Positions 1-7,067 of a stretch of 12,137 nucleotides of DNA are shown here, piece by piece (positions within the stretch are counted from its first letter, which is position 1; every line of letters begins with the position of its first letter). The notes under the pieces were generated by a model that saw only the letters and a program-made list of their open reading frames with translations, did not search any database and had not been told where the DNA came from. Source of the DNA: JAAAPF01 sp964481035 (lineage in GTDB: Bacteria; Pseudomonadota; Alphaproteobacteria; Geminicoccales; Geminicoccaceae); contig CAYZSE010000108.1 in assembly GCA_964481035.1 (NCBI GenBank), positions 1 through 12,137 of the forward strand. Reading direction: 5' to 3'. A program made the position numbers and the translations under genes.

Positions 1-125
1 GCTCTCTGTGGCACTTTCCCTGGGGTCGCCCCCGCCGGGCGTTACCCGGCACCGTGTTTCCGTGGAGCCCGGACTTTCCTCCCCGACGCTAGCGCGCCGG
101 AGCGGCCATCTCGTCGCCTGACCCG
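1..125 (-). ncRNA. rnpB: RNase P RNA, 5' part (cut by window edge)
   Basis: This is the catalytic RNA of ribonuclease P, which trims the 5' leaders of tRNA precursors. On the minus strand, positions 81–67 read GAGGAAAGTCCGGGC, the universal P4-region signature of bacterial class A RNase P RNA. The CACGG/CACGG segment, the GGGTAACGCCCGG hairpin and the ACAGAGAGC element (minus strand, near position 1) follow in the expected order. Only the 5' third is present; the rest, including the 3' partner of P1 and P4, lies left of position 1. The 5' end near 125 is estimated from the expected distance to P4 and could be off by about 10 nt. It begins only about 10 nt after the amidase stop codon. Confidence 0.95.
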
Positions 126-133
126 AGCTGAAC

Positions 134-859
134 CTAGGCGGCCGCGGTCGACGACGCCAGTCCGTAGGCCGCCGCGACCTCGACGAGCCGGGCACCCGTC
201 GCCGCGTCGGCGCGCCCGTCGCAGGCCGAGCCCGCGACGAAGCGGCGTTGGAACGCCGCGAGCGCCGCGGTCACCGAGGTGGGCTGGGGCGCCGTCTCGA
301 CGCCGTAGCCGATGCGCTCCAACCCGGTGACGACGTTGGCCCGCGCGGGCCCGCCCGGTCGGGGCTCCGGCCACAGGCCCACCCCGGCCTCGGCCAGCTT
401 CGCCCAGGGGAAGCGCTCGCCGGGGTCGAGCTTGCGCATCGGGGCGATGTCGCTGTGCGCCACGATATCGACGGGCGCGATGGACCAGCGGGCCACGACC
501 GCGCGGGCGAGCGCGATCACCGCTTCGATCTGCCGATCGGGAAAGGCCGGCAAGCCGTAGTCGTGGCCGCCGTTGACGATCTCGATGCCGATGGACCGTG
601 CGTTGAGCCCCCGGTGCCCGCGCCAGCAGGACACGCCGGCGTGCCAGGCGGCCCGCTCCTCGGCGACGAGTTGCAGGACCGTGCCGTCCTCCTCGACGAC
701 GTAGTGCGCGCTGACCGCGCTTCGCGGATCACGCAGCCGCGCCACCGCGCTCGCCCCGTCGCGCATGCCCGTATAGTGGAGAACGAGCGTGTCGACGGCC
801 TCGGCCGGGCGCGGGCCGTGGTTCGGCGAGGGACAGGCCGCGATCCGCAAGGGCGTCAA
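134..859 (-). CDS. amiD: N-acetylmuramoyl-L-alanine amidase, AmiD-like (Amidase_2)
   Basis: This 241-residue zinc amidase of the AmpD/AmiD (Amidase_2) family should cut the bond between MurNAc and L-Ala in peptidoglycan or its fragments. Visible landmarks are the first zinc ligand H28 in LHYTG, E93 in the IGIEIVN strand, and the second and third ligands H135 (AHSDIAP) and D145 (KLDPG). These have the ten-residue His–Asp spacing of AmpD. The C-terminal part, about 180–241, resembles a peptidoglycan-binding helix bundle, as in AmiD. No signal peptide or lipobox is visible, unlike E. coli AmiD, so a cytoplasmic recycling role is possible. The start is a TTG that overlaps the stop of the upstream gene (TTGA), with no clear Shine–Dalgarno sequence. 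This suggests translational coupling, and the start is the least certain part of the call. Confidence 0.9.
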   Translation of the reverse strand: MTPLRIAACPSPNHGPRPAEAVDTLVLHYTGMRDGASAVARLRDPRSAVSAHYVVEEDGTVLQLVAEERAAWHAGVSCWRGHRGLNARSIGIEIVNGGHDYGLPAFPDRQIEAVIALARAVVARWSIAPVDIVAHSDIAPMRKLDPGERFPWAKLAEAGVGLWPEPRPGGPARANVVTGLERIGYGVETAPQPTSVTAALAAFQRRFVAGSACDGRADAATGARLVEVAAAYGLASSTAAA

Positions 860-3354
860 AAACGACGCAGCAGCCGCTCGAAGTACTCGAGCTCGAGCGG
901 CGGCCGGTCCCGCTCGCCGGCGCGGCGGTGCAACTCGCGCAGGACCTCGCGGGCGGTGCCGAGATCCGGTCTGTCCGGCACCTCGACGCCAAAGGGGCTG
1001 GCGCCACCGTCGTTGCGCAGCGGCCGGCCGAGGGGATCGCGCGTCTCCGTGAGCGGCGGCCCCATGCCGGCGTTCGGACCGGGTCGGCCCGGCTGCTCGC
1101 CCTGACCCATCTGCTGCTGCATCTGCTCCATGAGCTGGCCGGCGCCTTGCTGCAGCAGATCCAGCGCATCCGTCTGCGGGCCGATCGCCTCGCCGGGCCG
1201 GCTCTCGTTCAAGGCCTGCTCGGCGCCGCGCATCTGCAGCTCCGACTGGCCGAGCGCCCGGGGGATCTCCTGCCCCGCCTCGCCGAGCTGCCGCATCAGG
1301 TCGCCCAGCGACCGGCGCAGCGCCTCCTGCTGCTGGCCGAGACCCGGCGCGCCCTGGCCCTGCTGCCCCGGCTGCCCCGGCTGATTCGTCGGACCTTGCT
1401 GGCTCTGCTGGCCCTGCTCGCCGGGTTGGCGCTGCTGCTGCATGTCGAAAGACTCGTCGAGCAGGTCCTGCTGGCGTCGGATGAGGTCTTGCAGTGCACC
1501 CATGCTCTGCTGCATCGGGCTCATCATCGGCATCTGCATCGCCGTCTGCAGGTTCTCCAACAGCTCGCGCAGCTGCGCGAGCATCTGCTCGGCCTGCGCC
1601 GTTGCGCCGGAGGCCATCGCCTCACGCATCTGCTCCAGCATGTCCCGGAAGTCCTGGCGATCCAGCATCTGCGCGTTGGGGTCGACCGGCTGGAAACGGT
1701 GCTCGCCGGGCTGCAGGTTCTGCATCTGTTCGAGCGCCTGCTGCTGCATCGCGTCGAGGAACGCCTCCATCGCCTGCTCGAGCTCGTCCATCAGCTGCTG
1801 CAGCTCGGCATCGTCCGCGCCGCGCTCCAGTGCCTCGCGCAACGCCTTCTCGAGCTCGTGCAGATCCCGCTCGGCGACGGCGAACTGGCCCTCCTCGACG
1901 TAGATCGCCAGCTCCCAGAGGAGATCCACGACCGAGCGGTCAGCCTCGCCCTCGTCGTTGATGACGAGCCGCGTCGAGGCGGCGCGCAAGGTCAGCGGGA
2001 CAGCGATCTCCAGGTCCTCCAGCCGCGGGCTCTGAGCCATGATGTTGAGCTGCGACGCCACCGCGCGGCGCTCGTCCGGCTCCGCCACCAGCTGCTTGCG
2101 TGAGGCGATGATGGCCCGCGCCAGAACGTTGGTGAACGTCCGCTCGGGCAGGACGAACGTGATCGTGGCGCTCGTCCCTTCCTGATCGGCGACGTCTCGG
2201 GCGATGAGCCGGGCCTCGACCTCCTGGCCGGCAAAGGGATGCGGCGTGAGGTCGAGATAGGTGCCCTCGTCGAGCTCCGTGACCGGCCGGCCGAGCCGGC
2301 GCAGCTCCAACCGCTCGCTCGCCTCGGGGCGGAAGCCGAGCGCGAGCTCGAGGTCGATCGCCGCGAGCCCGTAATCGTCGCGGGCACGAAAGCGCGGGTT
2401 CAAGACGCCACGATGCGTCGCCCGCGGCGATTCGGCAAAGGCCACCTCGGGCCGATTGTCGGGCAGCACCTCGATGGCGAACGAGGCCAAGGGCGGCAGG
2501 TCCTCCGTCGCCGCTACGTCGAGGGTGCCGCTCCCCTCGAGCACCGTGCGGGACTCGCGGCTGCCGGCACCGAGCTCCTCGACCGCGAGATCGACGAGGG
2601 CGTAGCGGGGTGAGGCCTCGATCGTGCCCGCGGCATCGTGGATCTGGATCACCAGCTCGGTCCCCTCGGGCACGACGATCGGCGCCTCGACCGGCGCCAT
2701 CGGCAGCTCGACGGAACGCACCACCGGGGCGGCGCCGGTGTAGAGCGGCGGGGTGAGCCAGAGATCGACCCGCGCGGGTGCGGCCGGCACGGCAACCGCC
2801 GGCCGCGGAACGAAGGCCTCCGCCAGCCGGACACGCCAATCCGGCCCGGCATGAACGACGGCGATCACCAGGACCAGGCCGAGGGCGGCCCGCAGCGCCC
2901 AGGGGTCGAGGCGCGACCAGACCGGCCGCGGGCCGATGTAGTCGAGCGCTTCGAGCGCCGCCCGCTGGCGCTCCAGATGCCGCTGCCAGAGACGCCGTGT
3001 CGTCGCGTCGGCGGTCGCGGAGGGACGATCGCCCAGGGCTTCGATGGGCCGGTGCCGCAGACCGGACGACGTCTCCAGTCGGCGGTCGACCGCGGCCGGG
3101 TCCGGCGCCGCATAGTGCCGGGCACCGCGAGCCAGGCTCCAAGCCAAGGCTGCGGTGACGATCGCGAGCGACGCCGCGTGGAGCCACCAGGGGACGAGGC
3201 GCCAAATTCCGAAGAGGCTGAGCGCCGCGAACACCGCGACGACCAGCAGGCTCGGCGCGAAGGCGGTCATCAGGGCCTCGAGCCTGACGACGGCGCCGGC
3301 CCAGCGCCGGCGCCGTGCCAGTCGTTGCGTCAGCTTGCGATCCTCGTCCGCCAT
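856..3354 (-). CDS. TIGR02302 / DUF4175 family membrane protein with Gln/Met-rich C-terminal region
   Basis: This 832-residue protein belongs to an alphaproteobacterial family (TIGR02302/DUF4175) that usually sits beside lysA; its function is unknown. The sequence shows a basic N-terminus, hydrophobic segments at about 33–55 and 57–75, and a third near 152–168. A long, probably extracytoplasmic, beta-rich region follows (about 190–460), then helical heptad-like sequence rich in Glu, Leu and Gln (about 485–620). After that come a Met cluster (606–618, six Met in thirteen residues), a Gln/Gly/Pro low-complexity linker (about 638–676) and a further helical tail. I chose ATG at 3354, preceded by GACGAGG, because an upstream in-frame extension would overlap lysA. 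The gene follows lysA by 28 bp and overlaps the amidase gene, which suggests a cell-envelope role. That role is inferred from context only. Confidence 0.88.
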   Translation of the reverse strand: MADEDRKLTQRLARRRRWAGAVVRLEALMTAFAPSLLVVAVFAALSLFGIWRLVPWWLHAASLAIVTAALAWSLARGARHYAAPDPAAVDRRLETSSGLRHRPIEALGDRPSATADATTRRLWQRHLERQRAALEALDYIGPRPVWSRLDPWALRAALGLVLVIAVVHAGPDWRVRLAEAFVPRPAVAVPAAPARVDLWLTPPLYTGAAPVVRSVELPMAPVEAPIVVPEGTELVIQIHDAAGTIEASPRYALVDLAVEELGAGSRESRTVLEGSGTLDVAATEDLPPLASFAIEVLPDNRPEVAFAESPRATHRGVLNPRFRARDDYGLAAIDLELALGFRPEASERLELRRLGRPVTELDEGTYLDLTPHPFAGQEVEARLIARDVADQEGTSATITFVLPERTFTNVLARAIIASRKQLVAEPDERRAVASQLNIMAQSPRLEDLEIAVPLTLRAASTRLVINDEGEADRSVVDLLWELAIYVEEGQFAVAERDLHELEKALREALERGADDAELQQLMDELEQAMEAFLDAMQQQALEQMQNLQPGEHRFQPVDPNAQMLDRQDFRDMLEQMREAMASGATAQAEQMLAQLRELLENLQTAMQMPMMSPMQQSMGALQDLIRRQQDLLDESFDMQQQRQPGEQGQQSQQGPTNQPGQPGQQGQGAPGLGQQQEALRRSLGDLMRQLGEAGQEIPRALGQSELQMRGAEQALNESRPGEAIGPQTDALDLLQQGAGQLMEQMQQQMGQGEQPGRPGPNAGMGPPLTETRDPLGRPLRNDGGASPFGVEVPDRPDLGTAREVLRELHRRAGERDRPPLELEYFERLLRRF

Positions 3355-3382
3355 GGCCGGCCTCGTCAGCTCGAAAGTGGGC

Positions 3383-4672
3383 TCAAGGGCCGCCCTCGAC
3401 GGGCGCGCCCCGGCGAAGATGGTCGGGCACGGTCTCGTCGGCCGCGAGGGCGGCGGCGCTGCGACCCCGCTTGACGATGTCGATTCGCGCGTCGTCCACC
3501 AGGATCTCCGCCGCCGTCCCCCTCGAATTGTAGTCCGATGCCATCGTCGCGCCATAGGCGCCGGCGTTCGTGAAGGCCACGAGATCGCCGGCGGCCAGCG
3601 GCGGCAGCTCGACGTCCCGCTCGAAGACGTCGCTGCTCTCGCATATCGGGCCGACGAGGTCGACCGTCTCGAGGTCGCCGTCCGCCGCCTCCTGCAACGG
3701 CAGAACCAGATGCCGAGCGCCGTAGAGGGCCGGGCGCAGCAAGGTGTTCATGCCGGCGTCGAGGACGGCGAAGCGCCGTGCGTCGCTGCCGCTCTTGATG
3801 ATGAGCACCCGGCTGACGAGCACGCCCGCCGCGGCGACCAGATACCGCCCCGGCTCGAAGGCGAGCTGCGCGTCGACCGCGCGGGTGAGCCGCTCGACCA
3901 TCGCGGCGAACGCCTCGATGTCGAGGTCGTGCTCGTGGGCATAGCGCACGCCGAGCCCGCCGCCGAGGTTGAGCCGCTCCAGCCGGAAGCCGCGCTCGCG
4001 GGCGTGCGCCCAGAAGCCGACCATGCGGCCGTAGGCGCGCTCGAAATCGGCGACCGACGCGATCTGCGAGCCGATGTGGCAGTGCAGGCCGACGAGCCTG
4101 ACGCCCGCGAGCCCGCCGACGAGATCGAGCGCCTCGTCGAGCCGCTCGGCGCCGATCCCGAACTTGTCGTGCCGACGGCCGGTCGAGATCTTGTCGAGGG
4201 TCTGCGCGGCGACGTCGGGGTTCAGGCGCAGCGCTACCGGGGCTCGGACCCCGCGCGCCTGCGCGACATCGTCGACGAGGCGCAGCTCCTCCAGGGACTC
4301 GACGTTGAACTGGAGGATTTCGGCGGCGAGGCCGCGCTCGATCTCGTCCCGGCTCTTGCCCACGCCCGCGAAGACGACGCGGGCGGCCGGCACGCCGGCG
4401 CGCAGCGCCCGCTCCAGCTCGCCCGCGGAGACCACGTCGGCGCCGGCGCCCTCGCGGGCGAGCACGGCGGCGACGCCGAGGACCGGGTTGGCCTTCATCG
4501 CGTAGCAGACGAGCGGGCGCAGCTCGCCGAAGGCAGCGATCAGGCGGCGGTAGCGGCGGCGGATCTCCGGCGCCGAATAGACGTAGAGCGGGGTGCCGAA
4601 GCGCTCGGCCAGCTCGGCGAGCGCCGTGCCGTCGAGATGCAACCGGCCGCAGCGATAGCCCAGGGGGCTCAT
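3383..4672 (-). CDS. lysA: Diaminopimelate decarboxylase
   Basis: This PLP enzyme decarboxylates meso-diaminopimelate to L-lysine, the last step of lysine synthesis, in the cytoplasm. At 429 residues it has the normal length of the fold-type III (alanine racemase-like barrel) family. Landmarks are the PLP lysine K60 in CYAMKAN, H197 and H199 in HCHIGSQ, the glycine-rich phosphate loop at 237–241 (GGGLG), EPGR at 273–276, the catalytic C344 of CESSD from the partner subunit's site, and GAYG around Y373. The start ATG overlaps the stop of the small lipoprotein gene (ATGA). A good ribosome site (GAGGAG, 8 nt upstream) lies inside that gene. It belongs to the argH–lptM–lysA operon typical of Proteobacteria. 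Confidence 0.98.
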   Translation of the reverse strand: MSPLGYRCGRLHLDGTALAELAERFGTPLYVYSAPEIRRRYRRLIAAFGELRPLVCYAMKANPVLGVAAVLAREGAGADVVSAGELERALRAGVPAARVVFAGVGKSRDEIERGLAAEILQFNVESLEELRLVDDVAQARGVRAPVALRLNPDVAAQTLDKISTGRRHDKFGIGAERLDEALDLVGGLAGVRLVGLHCHIGSQIASVADFERAYGRMVGFWAHARERGFRLERLNLGGGLGVRYAHEHDLDIEAFAAMVERLTRAVDAQLAFEPGRYLVAAAGVLVSRVLIIKSGSDARRFAVLDAGMNTLLRPALYGARHLVLPLQEAADGDLETVDLVGPICESSDVFERDVELPPLAAGDLVAFTNAGAYGATMASDYNSRGTAAEILVDDARIDIVKRGRSAAALAADETVPDHLRRGAPVEGGP

Positions 4673-4785
4673 CGCGGCGTCTCCTCGGGCGCCGGCTCGT
4701 CCGGCGGCAGTCGCAACGGGCCGACCTTGCCGCAGGCGACGAGAACGACGGCGAGGCCGAGCGCGAGCGCCGCGCGGCGGCTCAC
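4669..4785 (-). CDS. lptM: LptM/YifL-type small lipoprotein
   Basis: This 38-residue precursor begins with GTG. It reads MSRRAALALGLAVVLVAC, a short lipoprotein signal peptide ending in the lipobox LVAC with lipidated Cys18. The CGKVGPLRLPP stretch that follows matches the CGxKGPLxLP core of the LptM (formerly YifL) family. In E. coli, LptM helps the outer-membrane LPS translocon LptD/LptE to mature. The gene lies exactly where this family usually sits, between argH and lysA. Both ends overlap its neighbours: GTGA with the argH stop and ATGA with the lysA start. It is short enough to be missed by length-filtered gene callers. The family call rests on motif and synteny. Confidence 0.87.
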   Translation of the reverse strand: MSRRAALALGLAVVLVACGKVGPLRLPPDEPAPEETPR

Positions 4786-6188
4786 CGGCCGTCCCCCAGG
4801 AGCCGCTCGCGCGCCGCCCGAGCAGCCTCGCGGACCCGCTCGGGCGCCGTCCCGCCGAAGCTCGTCCGGCTCGCCACCGAGCGCTCGACGCCCAGCACCG
4901 CGAAGACCTCGGCCGTCAGCCGCGGCTCGATCGCCTGCAACGCCTCCAGCGGCAGGTCCTCGAGGCCGCAGCCGCGGCTCTCGGCGGCGCGCACCGCCTT
5001 ACCGGCGACCCCGTGCGCGGTGCGGAACGGCAGACCCTTCACCCGCACCAGCCAATCGGCGAGATCCGTCGCGGTGGTGAAGCCGACGCCCGCGGCAGCG
5101 GCCATGCGCGCGCGCTCGAAGCGCACGCTCTCGAGCATCCCCACCGCCGCCTCGAGGCACGTCTCGAGGGTGTCGACCGCATCGAACAGCGGCTCCTTGT
5201 CCTCCTGCATGTCCTTGGAATAGGCGAGCGGCAGGCCCTTCATCGCCACCAAGAGCGCCTGCAGATCGCCGAAGACGCGCCCTGCCTTGCCGCGCAGGAG
5301 CTCGGCGGCGTCGGGGTTGCGCTTTTGCGGCATGATCGAGCTACCGGTGGAGAAGGTCTCGGCCATCGCCGCGAAGCCGAACTGCGGAGTAGCCCAGAGC
5401 ACCAGCTCCTCGGCGAGCCGCGAGAGGTGGACCGCGGCGATCGCGGCGGCGCTCAGGTAGTCGAGGGCAAAGTCGCGGTCGGCGACGCTGTCGAGCGAGT
5501 TCGCGGTCGGCCGGTCGAAGCCGAGCGCCGCGGCGGTCATCGCACGATCGATGGGAAAGCTCGTGCCGGCGAGCGCCGCGGCGCCGAGCGGGCACTCGTT
5601 GAGCCGGCGCCGCGCATCGCGGAAGCGGTCGCGGTCGCGGCCGAACATCTCGGCGTAGGCGAGAAGGTGATGGCCGAGGGTCACGGGCTGTGCCGCCTGG
5701 AGATGGGTGAAGCCCGGCATCACCGTCGCGGCCTCGGTCTCGGCGCGGGCGACGAGCACCGCCAGCAGCTCGCCCAGCAGCGCGTGCGCCCGGTCGATGG
5801 CGTCGCGGACGAACAGCTTGACGTCGGTGGCGACCTGGTCGTTGCGCGAGCGCGCGGTGTGCAGCCGCCGGCCCGGCTCGCCGACGAGCTCGGTGAGCCG
5901 CGCCTCGATGTTGAGGTGGATGTCCTCGAGCTCGGTCGCGAAGGTGAAGTCGCCCCGCTCGATCTCGGCGGCGATGCGCTCGAGCCCGTCGAGGATGGCG
6001 TCGCGGTCGGCCTCGGCGATGAGGCCGACGGCGGCGAGCATTCGCGCGTGTGCCCGGCTGCCCGCGATGTCGTGACGCCAGAGCCGCTTGTCGAAGCCGA
6101 TCGAGGCGTTCAACCTCACCATCAACGGGGCCGGGCGACCGTCGAAACGACCACCCCAGAGGTCCACCGCCCGCACCTTGTCGTCCAT
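4782..6188 (-). CDS. argH: Argininosuccinate lyase
   Basis: This enzyme cleaves argininosuccinate to arginine and fumarate, the last step of arginine biosynthesis. It is a cytoplasmic homotetramer of the fumarase/aspartase superfamily. Its 468 residues are the usual length. It opens with LWGGRF (10–15), and the conserved SRNDQ is at 114–118. The catalytic-histidine segment PGFTHLQ is at 158–164. The superfamily signature GSSIMPQKRNP is at 282–292 and carries the catalytic serine loop. The ATG at 6188 is only 18 bp from the divergent thioredoxin gene, and the ribosome site is weak. The stop overlaps the GTG of lptM. Confidence 0.98.
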   Translation of the reverse strand: MDDKVRAVDLWGGRFDGRPAPLMVRLNASIGFDKRLWRHDIAGSRAHARMLAAVGLIAEADRDAILDGLERIAAEIERGDFTFATELEDIHLNIEARLTELVGEPGRRLHTARSRNDQVATDVKLFVRDAIDRAHALLGELLAVLVARAETEAATVMPGFTHLQAAQPVTLGHHLLAYAEMFGRDRDRFRDARRRLNECPLGAAALAGTSFPIDRAMTAAALGFDRPTANSLDSVADRDFALDYLSAAAIAAVHLSRLAEELVLWATPQFGFAAMAETFSTGSSIMPQKRNPDAAELLRGKAGRVFGDLQALLVAMKGLPLAYSKDMQEDKEPLFDAVDTLETCLEAAVGMLESVRFERARMAAAAGVGFTTATDLADWLVRVKGLPFRTAHGVAGKAVRAAESRGCGLEDLPLEALQAIEPRLTAEVFAVLGVERSVASRTSFGGTAPERVREAARAARERLLGDGR

Positions 6189-6206
6189 CAGCCGGGAGCA
6201 CCCTTC

Positions 6207-6725
6207 ATGCGCATGCTGTCATGGGTCAAAGCGGCGATCCTCGCCGTCGCCTGGAGCGTGCCCGCCTCGGCGCTCACGATCAACTGGGATGCGGCGCCCC
6301 GGGAGATGCCGTCGGTCATCGTCGAAGGCCGCGGCGGCGACGACGTCGAGCTGATGGGCGATCTCGCCGGGCGGGTCGTCGTCTTGAACCTGTGGGCCAC
6401 GTGGTGCGCGCCCTGCAAGCGCGAGATGCCGACCTTGGCGGCGCTTCAGGACGCCTTCGACCGGACGGACCTCGAGGTCGTGGCCCTCGCCGTCGATCGC
6501 GCCCCGTTCAGCGCGTTGGACGCCTTCATGGCGGACGTCGGCGCGGGCGCGCTGACGGTCGTCAAGAGCGCCGACATGGCGGCCGCGCGCGCCTTGGGCG
6601 CGCCGGGGCTACCGGTCACCATCGTCGTCGACCGCGAGGGCCGCGAGCGCTTCCGGCACGCTGGCTATGCCGACTGGGCGACGGACGAGACGCTCGCCGC
6701 GCTCGCCGCGCTCGCCGCCGAATGA
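6207..6725 (+). CDS. tlpA: TlpA-like periplasmic thiol-disulfide oxidoreductase
   Basis: This 172-residue exported thioredoxin-fold protein probably reduces disulfides in the periplasm, for example in cytochrome c or oxidase assembly, as characterised TlpA proteins do. It has a hydrophobic signal segment with a likely cleavage site after A20-S21-A22, so the mature protein begins near residue 23. The active site WCAPC is at 66–70 (redox cysteines 67 and 70), followed by KREMP. The cis-proline is P136 in GLPVT. The length fits the AhpC/TSA–Redoxin TlpA group. The start ATG at 6207 has GGGAG at 6194–6198 as ribosome site; in-frame sequence upstream is antisense to argH and was discarded. Divergence from argH is a recurrent alphaproteobacterial arrangement. 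The exact client is unknown. Confidence 0.92.
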   Translation: MRMLSWVKAAILAVAWSVPASALTINWDAAPREMPSVIVEGRGGDDVELMGDLAGRVVVLNLWATWCAPCKREMPTLAALQDAFDRTDLEVVALAVDRAPFSALDAFMADVGAGALTVVKSADMAAARALGAPGLPVTIVVDREGRERFRHAGYADWATDETLAALAALAAE

Positions 6726-6756
6726 CGTCGGCGACGCGGTGCCCGCGGGGGAGGAA

Positions 6757-6834
6757 TGGGGCGAGCGATGGGGATCGAACCCACGACCTCCAGAGCCACA
6801 ATCTGGCGCTCTAACCGACTGAGCTACGCCCGCC
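6757..6834 (-). tRNA. hisT-type tRNA: tRNA-His (anticodon GTG)
   Basis: A complete cloverleaf folds on the minus strand. The acceptor stem is GCGGGCG/CGCTCGC, preceded by the extra G at position -1 (base 6834) that pairs with discriminator C73. This G-1:C73 pair is the identity element of histidine tRNA. The D arm is GCTC/GAGC, the anticodon stem CCAGA/TCTGG with loop TTGTGGC, and the T arm GTGGG/CCCAT with loop TTCGATC. The 3' CCA is encoded at 6757–6759. The gene converges on tlpA, whose stop codon is about 30 bp away. The symbol field is a descriptive placeholder. Confidence 0.98.
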
Positions 6835-6845
6835 ACGGCCCGGCG

Positions 6846-6874
6846 TGTCTGCCGCAAAGGACCGTGGGCGTCAA
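6846..6874 (-). promoter_or_regulatory. Possible promoter of tRNA-His
   Basis: On the minus strand a CTTGACG element (-35, TTGACG at 6874–6869) matches the alphaproteobacterial -35 well. Seventeen bases downstream is a poor -10, CAGACA (6851–6846), which would start transcription a few bases before the mature tRNA. The -35 is convincing, the -10 is not. Confidence 0.35.
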
Positions 6875-6894
6875 GCCGAGCGGTGACCACAGGA

Positions 6895-6911
6895 TGCTTA
6901 TTTTGTGGGCA
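6895..6911. promoter_or_regulatory. NtrC-like binding site 1
   Basis: The 17-mer TGCTTATTTTGTGGGCA has the TGC-N11-GCA form of the NtrC (NRI) enhancer site, with an AT-rich centre as in the consensus. Its centre is about 120 bp upstream of the predicted sigma-54 transcription start of glnB, a normal enhancer distance. Confidence 0.5.
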
Positions 6912-6949
6912 TCTAGTCTATTTTATGAGCAGGCTTCGCACCGCCGACC

Positions 6950-6966
6950 TGCTCAGGAAATGCGCA
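6950..6966. promoter_or_regulatory. NtrC-like binding site 2
   Basis: The 17-mer TGCTCAGGAAATGCGCA again fits TGC-N11-GCA, with C at the fifth base of each half-site as in TGCACC. It is centred about 64 bp upstream of the predicted start and about 55 bp from site 1. Its centre is less AT-rich than expected. Confidence 0.42.
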
Positions 6967-6994
6967 GAGCGCGGGCATCCGGAACCCGGCAAAC

Positions 6995-7011
6995 TTGGCA
7001 CGATTGATGCT
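6995..7011 (+). promoter_or_regulatory. Sigma-54 (RpoN) promoter of glnB–glnA
   Basis: TTGGCACGATTGATGCT contains TGGCAC, then five bases, then ATGCT. The invariant GG (6997–6998) and GC (7009–7010) are separated by exactly 10 bases, as the -24/-12 class requires. Predicted transcription starts near 7022, giving a leader of about 46 nt before glnB. The orientation and position fit NtrC-activated glnBA expression under nitrogen limitation. Confidence 0.85.
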
Positions 7012-7067
7012 CGATCATCGACAGGTAGTATATGGCGCGCTCCGCCGCGCCCCGAAGGAGGCCGTTC

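Noticed and set aside
1325..1446. CTG/CAG-rich stretch as a DNA repeat element
   Set aside because: It is irregular and fully explained by glutamine codons of the low-complexity linker in the TIGR02302 protein.
928..2103. 391-codon Leu/Arg/His-rich plus-strand frame
   Set aside because: It is the complement of the Gln/Glu-rich part of the TIGR02302 gene; the leucines are antisense CAG/GAG codons. No own ribosome site or family features.
3355..3555. 67-codon N-terminal extension of the TIGR02302 protein
   Set aside because: It overlaps the lysA 3' end and is Arg/Ser/Pro-rich. The ATG at 3354 has a ribosome site and gives a plausible membrane-protein N-terminus.
3155..5080. 641-codon open frame on the plus strand
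   Set aside because: It is antisense to lysA, lptM and argH, which have clear family motifs. Its composition (Arg/Ala/Gly/Pro) is that of a GC-rich shadow frame.
6895..6926. AT-rich tract as a sigma-70 promoter of glnB
   Set aside because: TATTTT at 6919–6924 could be a -10, but no acceptable -35 lies 16–18 bases upstream; the tract is better explained as the AT-rich centre and flank of an NtrC site.
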